A DNA stretch of 64,000 bases from Crambe crambe (GCA_963924555.1 OZ004595.1:2914001-2978000); one strand, 5' to 3'; positions 11,099 to 21,831 are shown, counted from the first letter of the stretch. The notes: generated from the sequence alone by a model not told the origin. Program-made: numbers and translations.

Positions 11099-12130
11099 TT
11101 CCATTCTTTTTTTTTGTGATTATGAAAATTGATAGACGCTAAAGGCTCCCTTGATTGAACTAAATTTATTTAATGATCAGTATTTCATTCTGTTCAGGGA
11201 GGAGAGTTTGAAGGATGATCATCTGCAGTGTAATGGAGTACTGAAAGGAGTGAACATTTTAAAAAGTGAACAGCATTAGCTAATTGTTACATATGTGATC
11301 ACTGAAATAATTATTGAGATGGTACGTATGTCTTGCTTGAGGGAGGAGTATGGGGAGTTTATGCATTTGGTGTAGTGATCATAATAGTGGATGCCATCAA
11401 ATGGCCACATCCTGTGCAGGTGTTATATGAGGAGAACTGCTATTAATTGCCCCACCCCTTTTATGAGGTAATATCGTGAAGATTTTTTTCATACGAGGCT
11501 GAAGCACATTATAGATAGCCCAGCTAGATTTTAGGCTATCCCTACTTAACCTTTTTATTTGAAGAAATTTTTTACGCTCACTTGTTTTTATCCTTTTTCT
11601 TAGTGCTTGAAGTTGAATGAGGGAGGCTACAGTACAGTACTATACAAAGCCAGCTCTACATAAACCTCTTTTGTAGGTACATACAGTGTCTCTGGTTGAA
11701 GAATTTGTTTAGCTATTTAAGTTTTGTTGATATAAAACTTTACAGCAACAGCAATGTAAATGACATGTACACGGCATGGTGAAGTGAGCTGACTACACTA
11801 CAGCAAAGTACTGGCTATAATGCTACTATAGGATGAGCATCTGTACTGTAATTCAGCAAGGAGTGACTGGAACATCATCAGATAATGAATGAAGACCTTG
11901 GCTATAGCTAAACTTAAGCTTACGTGGCTCCGCCCATAAGCCCCGCCCCCTTCAAAATGGCGTAGAAAGATTAGCAGCTGTGTTCCGAGTGCTATCGAAT
12001 AGTGAAGTAGAGCCTTAGTCAAAACTAATAGCAAAAGATCAGCCTCTAGGTGCCGCTCTAACAGATGGCCAAAGCAGAATTTTGATGACTATAGCCAGTA
12101 AGTCGGTACGTCGATCTTATTATTATTATT
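10650..12130. repeat. 1.48-kb intronic repeat unit, copy 2
   Basis: The second tandem unit starts 1479 bp after the first and is almost identical, with its own 449-bp palindrome (10650-11098) and terminal TTA run. Small differences from unit 1 include an extra gaagaaatt segment near 11560 and changes mirrored in both palindrome arms. Confidence 0.9.
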
Positions 12131-12823
12131 ATAAAGAAAAAGAACGAAAAGTCAATTTTAGAACTCGTTTTTTTCTTATGTTGGCGAATGAATTTTTGGC
12201 TTTTGAACATTCTCCTCTCTTCTTTGTAGATATAATAATTCACTGTAGCCTTCTGAGAACCTGTAGAGTAAGGGTAGAAGAGAAAGAAGAGTTTTTAGTT
12301 TATACTGTCCTATGGACTTTGACCTGCCATCCCTACTTAGAGAGTGCTACCGCACTCTCTGATAAAGAAAAAGAACGAAAAGTCAATTTTAGAACTCGTT
12401 TTTTTCTTATGTTGGCGAATGAATTTTTGGCTTTTGAACATTCTCCTCTCTTCTTTGTAGATATAATAATTCACTGTAGCCTTCTGAGAACCTGTAGAGT
12501 AAGGGTAGAAGAGAAAGAAGAGTTTTTAGTTTATACTGTCCTATGGACTTTGACCTGCCATCCCTACTTAGAGAGTGCTACCGCACTCTCTGATAAAGAA
12601 AAAGAACGAAAAGTCAATTTTAGAACTCGTTTTTTTCTTATGTTGGCGAATGAATTTTTGGCTTTTGAACATTCTCCTCTCTTCTTTGTAGATATAATAA
12701 TTCACTGTAGCCTTCTGAGAACCTGTAGAGTAAGGGTAGAAGAGAAAGAAGAGTTTTTAGTTTATACTGTCCTATGGACTTTGACCTGCCATCCCTACTT
12801 AGAGAGTGCTACCGCACTCTCTG
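12131..12823 (+). repeat. Three tandem 231-bp repeats
   Basis: Three units begin at 12131, 12362 and 12593. They look identical and each is exactly 77 codons, so one plus-strand frame stays open through all three. Each unit ends in catccctacttagagagtg followed by a perfect 9-bp-arm hairpin (AGAGAGTGC-TACC-GCACTCTCT). The array ends 7 bp before the 3' splice site of the intron (AG at 12829-12830). The translation resembles no protein I know, so I treat the array as intronic repeat. Confidence 0.9.
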
Positions 12824-14342
12824 ATAATAGGTTCAACAGTGGAAGTTTTTACCGATTCAGACAACACCCTCATGGGTATCATGTTTCAGGATGGTATTAT
12901 GAAAACAGTCTTTTCAGCTTACCCAGAACTGCTACTTGTAGATGCTACATATAAACTTAATGACCTACGGATGCCAGTTTATCTTCCGATGTCAATTGAT
13001 GGAAATGGACAAGGAGAGATCATTTTAGTTTTCCTTACACAGCTTGAAACAGAGGCAGCGCTATCGAAAATGGTGCAGGCATTTAAACTACATAATCCTA
13101 AATGGAAGGAGACAAGGGTGATTATGAGTGATAAAGATTTTAATGAAAGAAGTGTATTCCGAAAAGAATTTCCAGATGCTGTTTTACACTTGTGCTTGTT
13201 TCATACTCTTCGATCTTTTTGCCGAGAGGTGACATGTGATAAACTTGGAATCAGGCCCGGTGAAAGGGATCATGCTTTGGAACTATTCACTAAATTGGTT
13301 TATTCAAAATCTGAGAATGAGTATGATGAAAATTATCAAGAACTTTTACAACCAGGTCTTTCAACTGTTATTTCCTACTATATTATTCACTGGCATCCAA
13401 TTCGTCTTGAATGGGTTGAGTGTTTTAAAGGTGTAAACTTTTCACTTGGTGAAACTACAAATAATAGGCTGGAGAATATTAATGGTAAAATCAAAAGTGT
13501 TTGTAACAGGTACATAATGTATGATATTTAATAAACTATAATAATTACATGTATTCATCCTATTAGGTATAATAGTCTTAAATTTTTTGAGCAATTTTGT
13601 GCTGTGCTTTCTTCTCTTTGTAATGAGCGTGATCACAATACTCTCATGGCTATGATAAAAAAGAGAGTAGACTTGCAGGATCCAATTGTGATCGACTATT
13701 CATCAATTCTTACGCCTTATGCTTTGGGATTCGTATCACAACAATTAGTCCTCAGAAAGAAGATAAATGTTATTCAGGACTTTAGTGAAGAGTGTTTTGT
13801 TACCTCGTCCCAAGGCAACTGAGAGTTGTCAATGCTCCTTTTGGAACACTATGCATTTACCTTGCCGACATGTGTTTGCTGTCAGGGAAAGAAAAGGTCT
13901 CCCTTTGTTTATTGACAACATTATTGGTTCTGATCGTGCTAGAAGTGTGTTGTCTCAACATCAGAAATTTCATAAGGCTACTAAAGTTACCCAAATACTT
14001 GCTTCCCTAGCTTCAGAGGGTGGCATGGACCAATTTAATGAGAGATTTGGACTTCTGAAGCGACTAAGGGATGAGTGGGCCAGTGGTGGAAGGGTCGTTC
14101 TTAGTTCCATTACCATATCAGGTGATAATGCATTGGCAAGTGTTCAATGGTATCTTTAATACATACTGTTGTTTCTGATACACATTGGTCATTAATATTT
14201 ATGAGATTTTCAGGCAACTATATAATTATAACTTCTGATTTTGGTGCTGAAGAAAGTTCTAGGCCCCCTCATTGCCTTCAATATTCTGTTATTGTGTGTA
14301 TACTGTTACTGAATACTGACTCAATCTCGTAATGTGACACTC

Positions 14343-14515
14343 AGAGGGAAAGAGAGAGCCTGGTTGTCACTGTCTGTGCATGTGCTACTAAACTTCCTGT
14401 GTCATGGGTCAAAGTACGTGTAGCTCAAAAAATGTTTATGATTGAAAATTCAGTACATGCAGTACATGTAGACAGCGGCAACCAGGCCTTCCCCTCCCCC
14501 TTCCAGAGAGCCTGA
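14343..14515. repeat. Small inverted-repeat element (MITE-like)
   Basis: The left end (gagagcctggttgtcactgt, about 14357) and the inverted right end (acagcggcaaccaggccttc, about 14473) form imperfect terminal repeats of about 30 bp around a non-coding core. It lies in an intron of the SWIM/MULE gene. The ends resemble the hairpin at 3757-3825. Confidence 0.6.
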
Positions 14516-15749
14516 ACTTATAAAGTATGATATATGAAATAAAATTCTGTGAGGGGTTTAAAGCTTATCTCATAAACTTTATTTTGGCACCAAAAACTAG
14601 GGTCAAGGTAAAGCTTAGAGAAGTTATCTGAAAATTATCTAATGAGCAATGGGTAGCAACTCCTATTATCTGACTTATTAATTAAATTGGTGCAGCATCT
14701 TCTGATACTGATCACCTTCCTTCTACCAGAAACCAATTTTCTAAGAACCAACTTTCATGTAAATTGTGGTGTTGAGGTTGACTAATAACCAGCAGTTATA
14801 TGTAAACTGCACTACTGCAAGCACAAGCATGTCAGTACTATCTATTAATAATGTGCAGCATCTTCTAATGACCAGCTTCTAGATGGGTGTCCTTCTGTTC
14901 CAGATCCTACCAGTGACTCTGCTGGGGGTCAGTCTACTAGCAAGAACCAGGCTTCACATAATCAGATTCCTGGTATGGGCTTATGTAAACTCTTTGGGGA
15001 GTAATTAAACTGATGCTCTTCAATATTAGGCAGAATCATAATGCCTCCCAAAATGAAGAAGAGGGGAAGGCCAAAAGGAGCTGATAAAACTGTAATTGGT
15101 CTACCTCGTAAAAAGATGAGGACTAGTGGAAAACCAGTGTCATTTTAAAACAAATCACCTAAAGAAAGAGAAAATTGTTAGTAAGCAGAATCAGTATCCT
15201 TCTCACGGCTAGTACCTTTCTTGCCCTATATGCAATGGCAGCAACCACACAACATGTGTAAGTCGTGTGATCTGCCAAGTGGTCTGTATAGGTATGGAAT
15301 GAGGAATTTTTTTCTCAGTTTACAAAAATTATCATGCACACTATCTTTGTTTTACAGTGATACTTTCCTGGTTAGTCGATTCAAGTGTAGCTGCAGGTGC
15401 CATTGATGGAAAGATTATTGAGGAGGATGAAGTAGAAGTTAGGCCAGAGAAAATCACTGCATCATGTTTAGATGAAAACGTATGCTTGGATAGCACCAGA
15501 AAGTATTACAGTCAAGATGCCTGGTTGGCTGTTGAAGATGTTGTAGAGGCTCTCAGGGGTAATCCTGTGTACTACTGTGGAAGGTGCACATGCCCAATCA
15601 AAGATGAAACACAATCTTCTATTGTTTGTGATGGCTGTTTATGTTGGTTTCATTTTCAGTGTTTGAATCTCAAACAACCCCCCAAGTCTAAAGTGTGGTT
15701 TTGTCGTAATTGTTATGCTGATTGTCATGATGATGATACAGTATTTTAA

Positions 15750-16029
15750 AATTATGATCACCTTGTTAGAGAGGTGAAAACTTAATCATAATGATCAGTG
15801 CTGAAAGCTGCTATGCCCAAGCATCTGAAATGACAACATACACGCACCGATACAAGGGGCATTAAAACAATTATACTGAGTAAATTTGTATGGTTAGAAA
15901 TAGGACTGTACTGTAGGGTTGAGTCGTCAAAAGTTGAATCTGGTCTTGCCAATTCCCGACTGCATAGCACATAGATACATATAAAACACCTTTGTCTTCT
16001 ACACCTCTAATAATAATTCATGTTTGAAT
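15750..16029. other. Short spacer, nothing identified
   Basis: This stretch lies between the PHD exon and the LINE remnant. Small open frames are present but none looks like protein. I see no RNA gene. Confidence 0.4.
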
Positions 16030-16086
16030 AAGCCACAGGGGGCACAAACAGGTAGGAGTGAAATAAAAATGAGAAAGCTGCCCCCA

Positions 16087-16530
16087 TCAGGTGGGCATAG
16101 TGGAAAATAGTGTAATGATAGGTGCAAGGTCCAGGGAAGGTGATGTAAAGGTCTTTTCGATATCTTCCTTGGTCATCTCTTGTCCTTGGATGTGTTCATT
16201 CACGTAGTGATCAAAATAAGGGGTAGATTCTGGAATTGACTGATCGCATAGGCTGCATGGGATGCTACCAAACACAGGTCTGGTCATTTCTTTGAATAGT
16301 GATGGTACCTCTTTGAGTCAGATGATCCCCTCTTTGGCCAAAGTCAATGGCTGTGTCCCAGATCTTGAGCCAGTTGGTAGAGGTATCAATCTTGGAGCTA
16401 ACATGGGTGTTGCAGTCGTCAAGAAGGGTAGTCTGGTCGGAAAGTAGCAGCTCATCCTTGATCCCCCTGGGCGAAAAAGAGCCATCCTTTACTCTCGCAA
16501 CAATTCCCTCCAGACTTCGAAGGAGCATCC
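16087..16530 (-). pseudogene. LINE RT C-terminal fragment
   Basis: Two overlapping minus-strand frames (16530-16265 and 16287-16087) match the end of the RT at 5853-8294: NWLKIWDTAID corresponds to SWIKLWDAALD, and CSLCD...YFDHYVNEH to the terminal CPRCD...HYITTH finger. A frame change near 16280 breaks the fragment. It is a relic of the same LINE family, diverged from the full copy. Confidence 0.8.
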
Positions 16531-17559
16531 TTCGAGCCGTGTTTGCGCATGCGCATTTGGATTGCCGGATCTATAGCATAGGATTGCACCGTCCGGTTGC
16601 CGGTGTAGGAGCGATATGGGGCCCCCCGTGATATGGGGCCCCCCGGCCGTATATCACTAGTGAAATGGGGCCCCCAGGGGGGCCTCAAAGCGCTAGTATT
16701 TTGGGGCTCCCCCAGTGAAATGGGGCCCACGCACGCGTGCTGGCAATCAGCTGGGAATAGCAGCTAGCTATGTCAGTATTCCTACACAGCCATCAAAAGA
16801 GTACTTGACAGGTGGAGTGTATCCTGATGGCTATGACAAGCAGTCTAAGAATGAGGAGGAGGAAGATCCACAAAACTGCAGCATATAAAAATTGCTATAG
16901 GCGCTAGGCTGATGTGTTGATTTGGTGGGCAGAGGTTCTTGGAGTTAGCCCCTAGAGACACTAGGTTCATGCGTGCCTGCCCTGTTCATCTAGGCATGCA
17001 TAGCTAGCTGCCATGAGTTTCAGGGGGCTAACCATGTGAGGTAGGCACCATTGACTTGGGCTAGCTGGTATGCATTGCATACAAGAGGCAAAGATACATA
17101 GTTTCTATATAGATTCCTCATAGCTATACAGCATTCTAATGGTGTGTTAGAGTCAGTTGGAGTATTATAACCACGATTGAGTGTGAATTTTCTGACTTGC
17201 TTCATAGACTCTGTGACGTTGACCATACAGACTGAGATACTTTTCTAGTGTTATGTGACACAGCTTACTGAGTAGAAAATAAGGAACCTCACCTAGCTAG
17301 ATAGCTATTTTGTGGTAGAACTATCCAGTTAATTGTGGACCAAGATGACATTTTCTCATCTAGCACGTGACATATAGCTAGAGTTTTACCACGCTTCTTC
17401 CATGCTTCTTCCAAGGTGATTTTTTTGATAAAGAGTTTGGTGCTACAGAACTAAAGCATAGTGAAACATGTTGCCAGACTAACACCACGTGCTGGTGAAG
17501 CTGGAAATAAAATAAAGTGTATGTACAAAGGTTGTAACTTAGAGAACTATAGTATAAAA

Positions 17560-17845
17560 ATAAAAATTTGTAGTGACTGTAGTAGGTTAAATGGCATGTT
17601 GAGCAAGGACAGCATATATGATATGTACATAGCCTGGCTTGATTAAAGTTGTTCATGAAATGTGCCATGAAAACTGTAAAAGTTGAATGACTTTTCAAGA
17701 TTCACTTGAGGCATTGAGTTCCACAGCCATGATATTCTGCTGAAATAGAAGTGGCGGCCCACGATGGTGCGATTGAACTTGTACTCCAGTTTGTTGTTCA
17801 ATGCTTCCCTAGTTGCATTTGTAGAGAAGCAGATGTAGTCTGAGA
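17560..17845 (-). pseudogene. LINE RT extreme C-terminus fragment
   Basis: On the minus strand near 17835-17690 a frame reads ATREALNNKLEYKF then FYFSRISWLWNSMPQ. In a second frame it continues (17698-17560) to AHFMNNFNQARLCTYHICC with a CPCSTC ending. This is the standard end of CR1/jockey-like LINE proteins (YKxxRT...ARxxYFxRI...LWNxLP, then CxxHxxCPCxxC). One frameshift separates the pieces. It was evidently captured by, or inserted into, the CCGG-flanked element. Confidence 0.6.
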
Positions 17846-18020
17846 TGTCTAGCTAGACTGGAGAAAACTACCAATCTCTCTCTCGCATCCATGCAGTAAC
17901 AATTCTTCAGCCTTGAGGATTTCATTATTCACTGAGGGGGGACAGTGAATTATGGACATTATTCACTGGTGAAAATTGTCCACTGGGACAAATTTTGGGA
18001 GGACAATATTCAGACACCAT

Positions 18021-19103
18021 AAGCTTTTATTTTGTTAGGAAGCTTGGAAAACTGAGGGAGCCCCATATCACTGACAGCTTTTATTTTGCTAGGAAGCTTG
18101 GAAAATTGAGAGAGCCCCATATCACTGACTGGTCCCTATAGCTTATTTTGCTAGGAAGCTTGGAAAATTGGGGGAGCCCCATATCACTGACTGGTCCCTA
18201 TAGCTTATTTTGCTAGGAAGCTTGGAAAATTGAGGGAGCCCCATATCACTGACTGGTCCCTATAGCAAAAGCTTTTATTTTGAAAATTGAGGGGGCCCCA
18301 TATCACTGACTGGTCCCTATAGCTTTTATTTTGCTAGGAAGCTTGGAAAATTGAGGGAGCCCCATATCACTGACTGGTCCCTATAGCAAAAGCTTTTATT
18401 TTGCTAGGAAGCTTGGAAAATTGAGGGGGCCCCATATCACTGACTGGTCCCTATAGCAAACACTTTTATTTTGCTAGGAAGCTTGGAAAATTGAGGGAGC
18501 CCCATATCACTGACTGGTCCCTATAGCAAAAGCTTTTATTTTGCTAGGAAGCTTGGAAAATTGAGGGAGCCCCATATCACTGACTGTCCCTATAGCTTTT
18601 ATTTTGCTAGGAAAATTGAGGGAGCCCCATATCACTGATGGTCCCTATAGCAAAAGCTTTTATTTTGAAAATTGAGGGGGCCCCATATCACTGACTGGTC
18701 CCCATAGCAAAAGCTTTTATTTTGCTAGGAAGCTTGGAAAATTGAGGGAGCCCCATATCACTGACTGTCCCTATAGCTTTTATTTTGCTAGGAAAATTGA
18801 GGGAGCCCTATATCACTGATGGTCCCTATAGCAAAAGCTTTTATTTTGAAAATTGAGGGGGCCCCATATCACTGACTGGTCCCTATAGCAAAAGCTTTTA
18901 TTTTGCTAGGAAGCAAGGAAAATTGAGGGGGCCCCATATCACTGACTGGTCCCTATAGCAAAAGCTTTTATTTTGCTAGGAAGCTTGGAAAATTGAGGGA
19001 GCCCCATATCACTGACTGGTCCCTATAGCATGCAAAAGCTTTTATTTTGCTAGGAAGCTTGGAAAATTGAGGGGGCCCCATATCACTGACTGGTCCCTAT
19101 AGC
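18021..19103. repeat. 70-bp minisatellite inside the TIR element
   Basis: About 17 copies of a unit near 70 bp (aagcttttattttgctagga ... gggagccccatatcactgac ... tggtccctatagcaa), with shortened variants of about 57-60 bp. Each unit carries GGGRGCCCCATATCAC, the inverse of the GTGATATGGGGCCCCCC motif just inside the left end of the host element (16627-16644). The array therefore seems built from end-derived sequence. Confidence 0.9.
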
Positions 19104-19707
19104 CCTAGGAATATGGGGACTACGGGGTCCCCATAACCCTAGTTGTATGGGGCCCCCCCAGCCCTAAATCTCTAGTGATTTGGGGATGGGGGGCCCCAAA
19201 ACCAGGGGGGCCCCATTTCACTACTACACCGGAACAATAGCCACTGCGTAATTATTTAGGGTAAAAACGTGCCGGTGTCATAAAGTTTTGGGGACCCCGT
19301 AGTTCTAGGTACCCCCCGTCCCTAAATCTACCGTAGATATGGGGACCCCCTCATAGATATAGGGACCCCCAGTCCTCGCGCTTTATATGCGCTTTATATC
19401 TCTACATAGCTGACAAAACAAAAGTGAGGGAGAGTGAAATATTCAGTTCAAGCTGGGTAAGTTAGCCATCTGTAGCTAGTACTTATTTTACTGTTTTAGG
19501 GTTGAATAATAGCTATGAGGAAGTGGGCTATTCAGTTTGAGGCTATCATCCATATGGACCACATGCAGTTTTGGCCCTCCAATAGTTTAATATTAAAATA
19601 CAAAATTACATTATCCTAGCTTGCATTAATTATTATCTATATTAATTTTTAATCACTACTACAACTACTACTATTATATTATTTAGTTTCATAATGCTTA
19701 TTTAATG

Positions 19708-19719
19708 ATAATAATGATA

Positions 19720-19800
<81 letters not shown>
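19708..19800. repeat. TAA microsatellite
   Basis: Long (ATA/TAA)n run with a few early interruptions, inside the 1.6-kb TIR element. Confidence 0.95.
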
Positions 19801-19801
<1 letters not shown>

Positions 19802-20001
19802 GGTCAGATTCCTCTACCACACTTTCAGCAAAAATCCAACATAGATTTAACGACCTCCAATAGCTAATATATCTGTAGATTCAATGATAAAATATCTGTA
19901 CTGGCATCCACTAAAAATTTGACACCACTAAATTACCTCATCTGTGACCCCATCCCCAAATGTATGAATCTATTATAGCTAGCTAAGTAGCTACAGTACC
20001 C

Positions 20002-20362
20002 TATCTGTAGATATGGGGACCCCATCCCCAAATGTAACTCATCCAGATATACCGTAGGTACCATTTCTCCATCTGTAGATATGGGGACCCCATCCCCAAA
20101 TGTATGCTTATCATAAAAGATACCTCATCCAGATATACCGTATGTACCATTCTCCATCTGTAGATATGGGGACCCCATCCCCAAATGTATGTTTATCAAT
20201 AAAGATACCTCATCCAGATATACCGTAGGTACCATTCTCCATTCTGTAGATATGGGGATCCCATCCCCAAATGTATGTTTATCAATAAAGATACCTCATC
20301 CAGATATACCGTAGGTACCATTCTCTATCTGTAGATATGGGGACCCCATCCCCAAATGTATG
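20002..20362. repeat. Tandem array of about 88-bp units
   Basis: About five units of tatctgtagatatggggacc ... ccatccccaaatgtatgttt ... catccagatataccgtaggt. The first two units are shorter. The GTAGATATGGGGACCCC core equals the sub-terminal box of the host element (for example near 19331 and 20784), as in the minisatellite of the neighbouring 2.6-kb element. Confidence 0.85.
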
Positions 20363-21235
20363 TTGATCAAAGGATATCTCATCCACGAATCTTCATAAAT
20401 AATTGTAGGAACCTTTTTAGATGGTCTACTTCACTTGTATCTTCTTTCTCCTACTCACGAGGTGGTCTCTCATCTGCAACCTGCTCCTTCGTAATGCTGG
20501 CCAAGGATTGCTTGTTTGAAAACCTCTGTTTACCTCTCTGTCTCAGTTTGCAACAGTGAGGCACCCTCAGACATCTTGCCCCAAATTGAAACAGCTAGCT
20601 ATAGCCTATTATTGTGGTTTATATTACGTATACCAAGCATGCTATATGAATATAGAGGGGAACAGCTTAGTTCCCAGACTGATTTTTTCTCCCCGAGCTT
20701 GCTATTAGCAATACTATTGCTACTTGGCCAGATCTCGCTACTTTGGCTGGGGTCCCCATATCTACGCAGGGGTCCCCATATCTACCGTAGATATGGGGAC
20801 GGAGGTTACCATATCTACGTAGATTTAGGGATGGGGATCCCCATATCTACGTAGATATGGGGACGGGGGTCCCTGAAATAGGGGGGTCCCCAAAACATTA
20901 TGACACCGGGCGCATGCGCCGATGTGATTATTGAACTCTGACCCAATGCTGCTCTTTCTGTAAGTGTAATATTAAACTCTTGCTAGATGATCAGCTTTAA
21001 ATAATTGGATAGATAACTATATAAGCGAGCCTACTGAAAAAGCTAGCTAGCAGCTGAGGGGGGTGCTCGAGCACCCTGAGCACCTTGCTAGATACGCCAC
21101 TGGCTTTTATAAGAATCACTCTAATGATATTCACGGTCATAATTGACTAATATCCTAACATTCCTGTGTTCATGATTCCAAGGTAGACTTTTTAGTCAGA
21201 ACCATGAGTAATGTAATAGTGTGTCCTTTAATAAC

Positions 21236-21440
21236 TTCCAGGGAGAAAACCAGGGACTAACCCACCGATATCAAGAATACCCAACTAGCTATAGGGGGAG
21301 AGAGAAAACCAGGGACTTACACCAGATATGAAATATGCAATAATAACATCTCTAATATTCCCTGGGACTTCAATAAATTCCCTGGGGAGAAAACCAGGGA
21401 CTCACCCACCAGATATCAAAATACCCTACAATAATTGGCT
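21236..21440. repeat. Threefold ggagaaaaccagggact repeat
   Basis: Three irregularly spaced copies of gagaaaaccagggact followed by acccaccagatatcaa-like sequence (about 21242, 21302 and 21394). No coding content. Origin unknown. Confidence 0.6.
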
Positions 21441-21831
21441 ACAGTACATACACAGGGGGAAAAAAATTACTGGAATTTATTCTTTCCTCCGCTTACATTT
21501 CATCCACATTGTGGAATTTACTGAACACCATCACTATCTTTTCCTCATTATGGTTAAACTAGCTATTGGAACTTACTAAATACCATAATTATGTGTGTGT
21601 GTTTTTCTTTCTTCACATTTCACCTAGTAGACCAACAGGCAATATGCAAGGGTACATGTTCACTAATAGCTAGGCCTTGATAAATTATGTTCAGGTATGT
21701 CAAGAATAATACTAGCAGCATTTGGAGAATTTTATGCCTGTAGTCATTATAGAGTCTGCATGTACAGCAACTAGCCTCATCCCCAGGGTCTAATTTTGCG
21801 GAGACGGACAAAGAGCCTGGTACCCACTGTT

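Larger units (their letters stand above)
8418..15749 (+). pseudogene. SWIM/MULE-transposase/PHD gene (ZSWIM3-like), damaged
   Basis: Exons read: 8418-8671, 8732-9123, 12831-13509, 13567 to about 14160, then about 14923-15150 (two pieces) and 15358-15749. The junctions at 8671/8732, 9123/12831 and 13509/13567 keep frame. Order: an N-terminal FAR1-like zinc region (QDCKAAIKF ... EEHNHNI), a MULE transposase core (VDATYKL, SDKDFNERSVF, LCLFHTLRSFC, ETTNNRLENINGK), a SWIM finger (CQCSFWNTMHLPCRH), an AT-hook-like stretch (KKRGRPKGADKT) and a PHD finger (CGRC...CDGC...HFQC...FCRNC). One extra base near 13816 shifts frame just before the SWIM finger, and a TAA at about 15146 interrupts the AT-hook exon. 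It is either a decaying transposase or a domesticated gene with errors. The family resembles vertebrate ZSWIM1/3 proteins. Confidence 0.7.
16604..19228. mobile_element. 2.6-kb non-autonomous TIR element with CCGG duplication
   Basis: Ends: TGTAGGAGCGATATGGGGCC at 16604 and, inverted at 19228, TGTAGTAGTGAAATGGGGCC. The element is flanked by ccgg at 16600-16603 and 19229-19232, and the sequence without the insertion is seen at 5727-5735 (ttccggcaa). There is no transposase frame. Contents: G/C-rich sub-terminal repeats, a LINE fragment (about 17560-17845) and a 70-bp minisatellite (18021-19103). TGT...ACA termini with 4-bp duplications recall the Ginger (gypsy-integrase-like) superfamily; that assignment is inference because no enzyme is encoded. 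Confidence 0.8.
19276..20905. mobile_element. 1.6-kb non-autonomous TIR element with CCGG duplication
   Basis: Ends: TGTCATAAAGTTTTGGGGAC at 19276 and, inverted at 20905, TGTCATAATGTTTTGGGGAC. Flanks are ccgg at 19272-19275 and 20906-20909. The interior has no transposase. It holds a long TAA microsatellite (about 19708-19800), a tandem array (20002-20362) and sub-terminal GTAGATATGGGGACCCC boxes. It is a different family from its 2.6-kb neighbour, but shares the TGT...ACA termini, GGGG/CCCC-rich ends and identical CCGG duplication, so it is probably of the same superfamily. Confidence 0.8.
16030..21103 (-). mobile_element. Minus-strand LINE remnant split by two TIR elements
   Basis: Read on the minus strand from 21103: a leader start (agtggcgtatctag) like that at 5477, about 190 bp of leader, an insertion (20905-19276), 43 bp of leader, a second insertion (19228-16604), then the rest of the leader to about 16541. 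A C-terminal RT fragment follows at once (16530-16087). Removing the insertions, with one copy of each CCGG duplication, recreates the order seen at 5700-5793 (ttccgg, caaccggacggtgc). The body joined to the leader starts much further into RT than in the 5.5-kb copy, so the two copies share the leader but not the junction. Confidence 0.7.

Noticed and set aside
10326..12034. Two near-identical minus-strand frames of about 75 codons
   Set aside because: They lie at the same place in both 1.48-kb repeat units and have no protein-like features or splice partners.
12338..12361. AGAGAGTGC hairpin as a Helitron 3' end or a terminator
   Set aside because: No CTRR end, no A/T insertion site and no rolling-circle protein. 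Intrinsic terminators do not apply in this genome.
12082..12954. A 290-codon open frame over the 231-bp repeats as a real protein
   Set aside because: It overlaps an intron supported by an in-frame splice, has no recognisable domain, and is open only because the repeat length is a multiple of three.
18021..19103. Regularly spaced repeats that resemble a CRISPR array
   Set aside because: Units are head-to-tail copies without unique spacers, there are no cas genes, and the region is plainly eukaryotic. It is a minisatellite.
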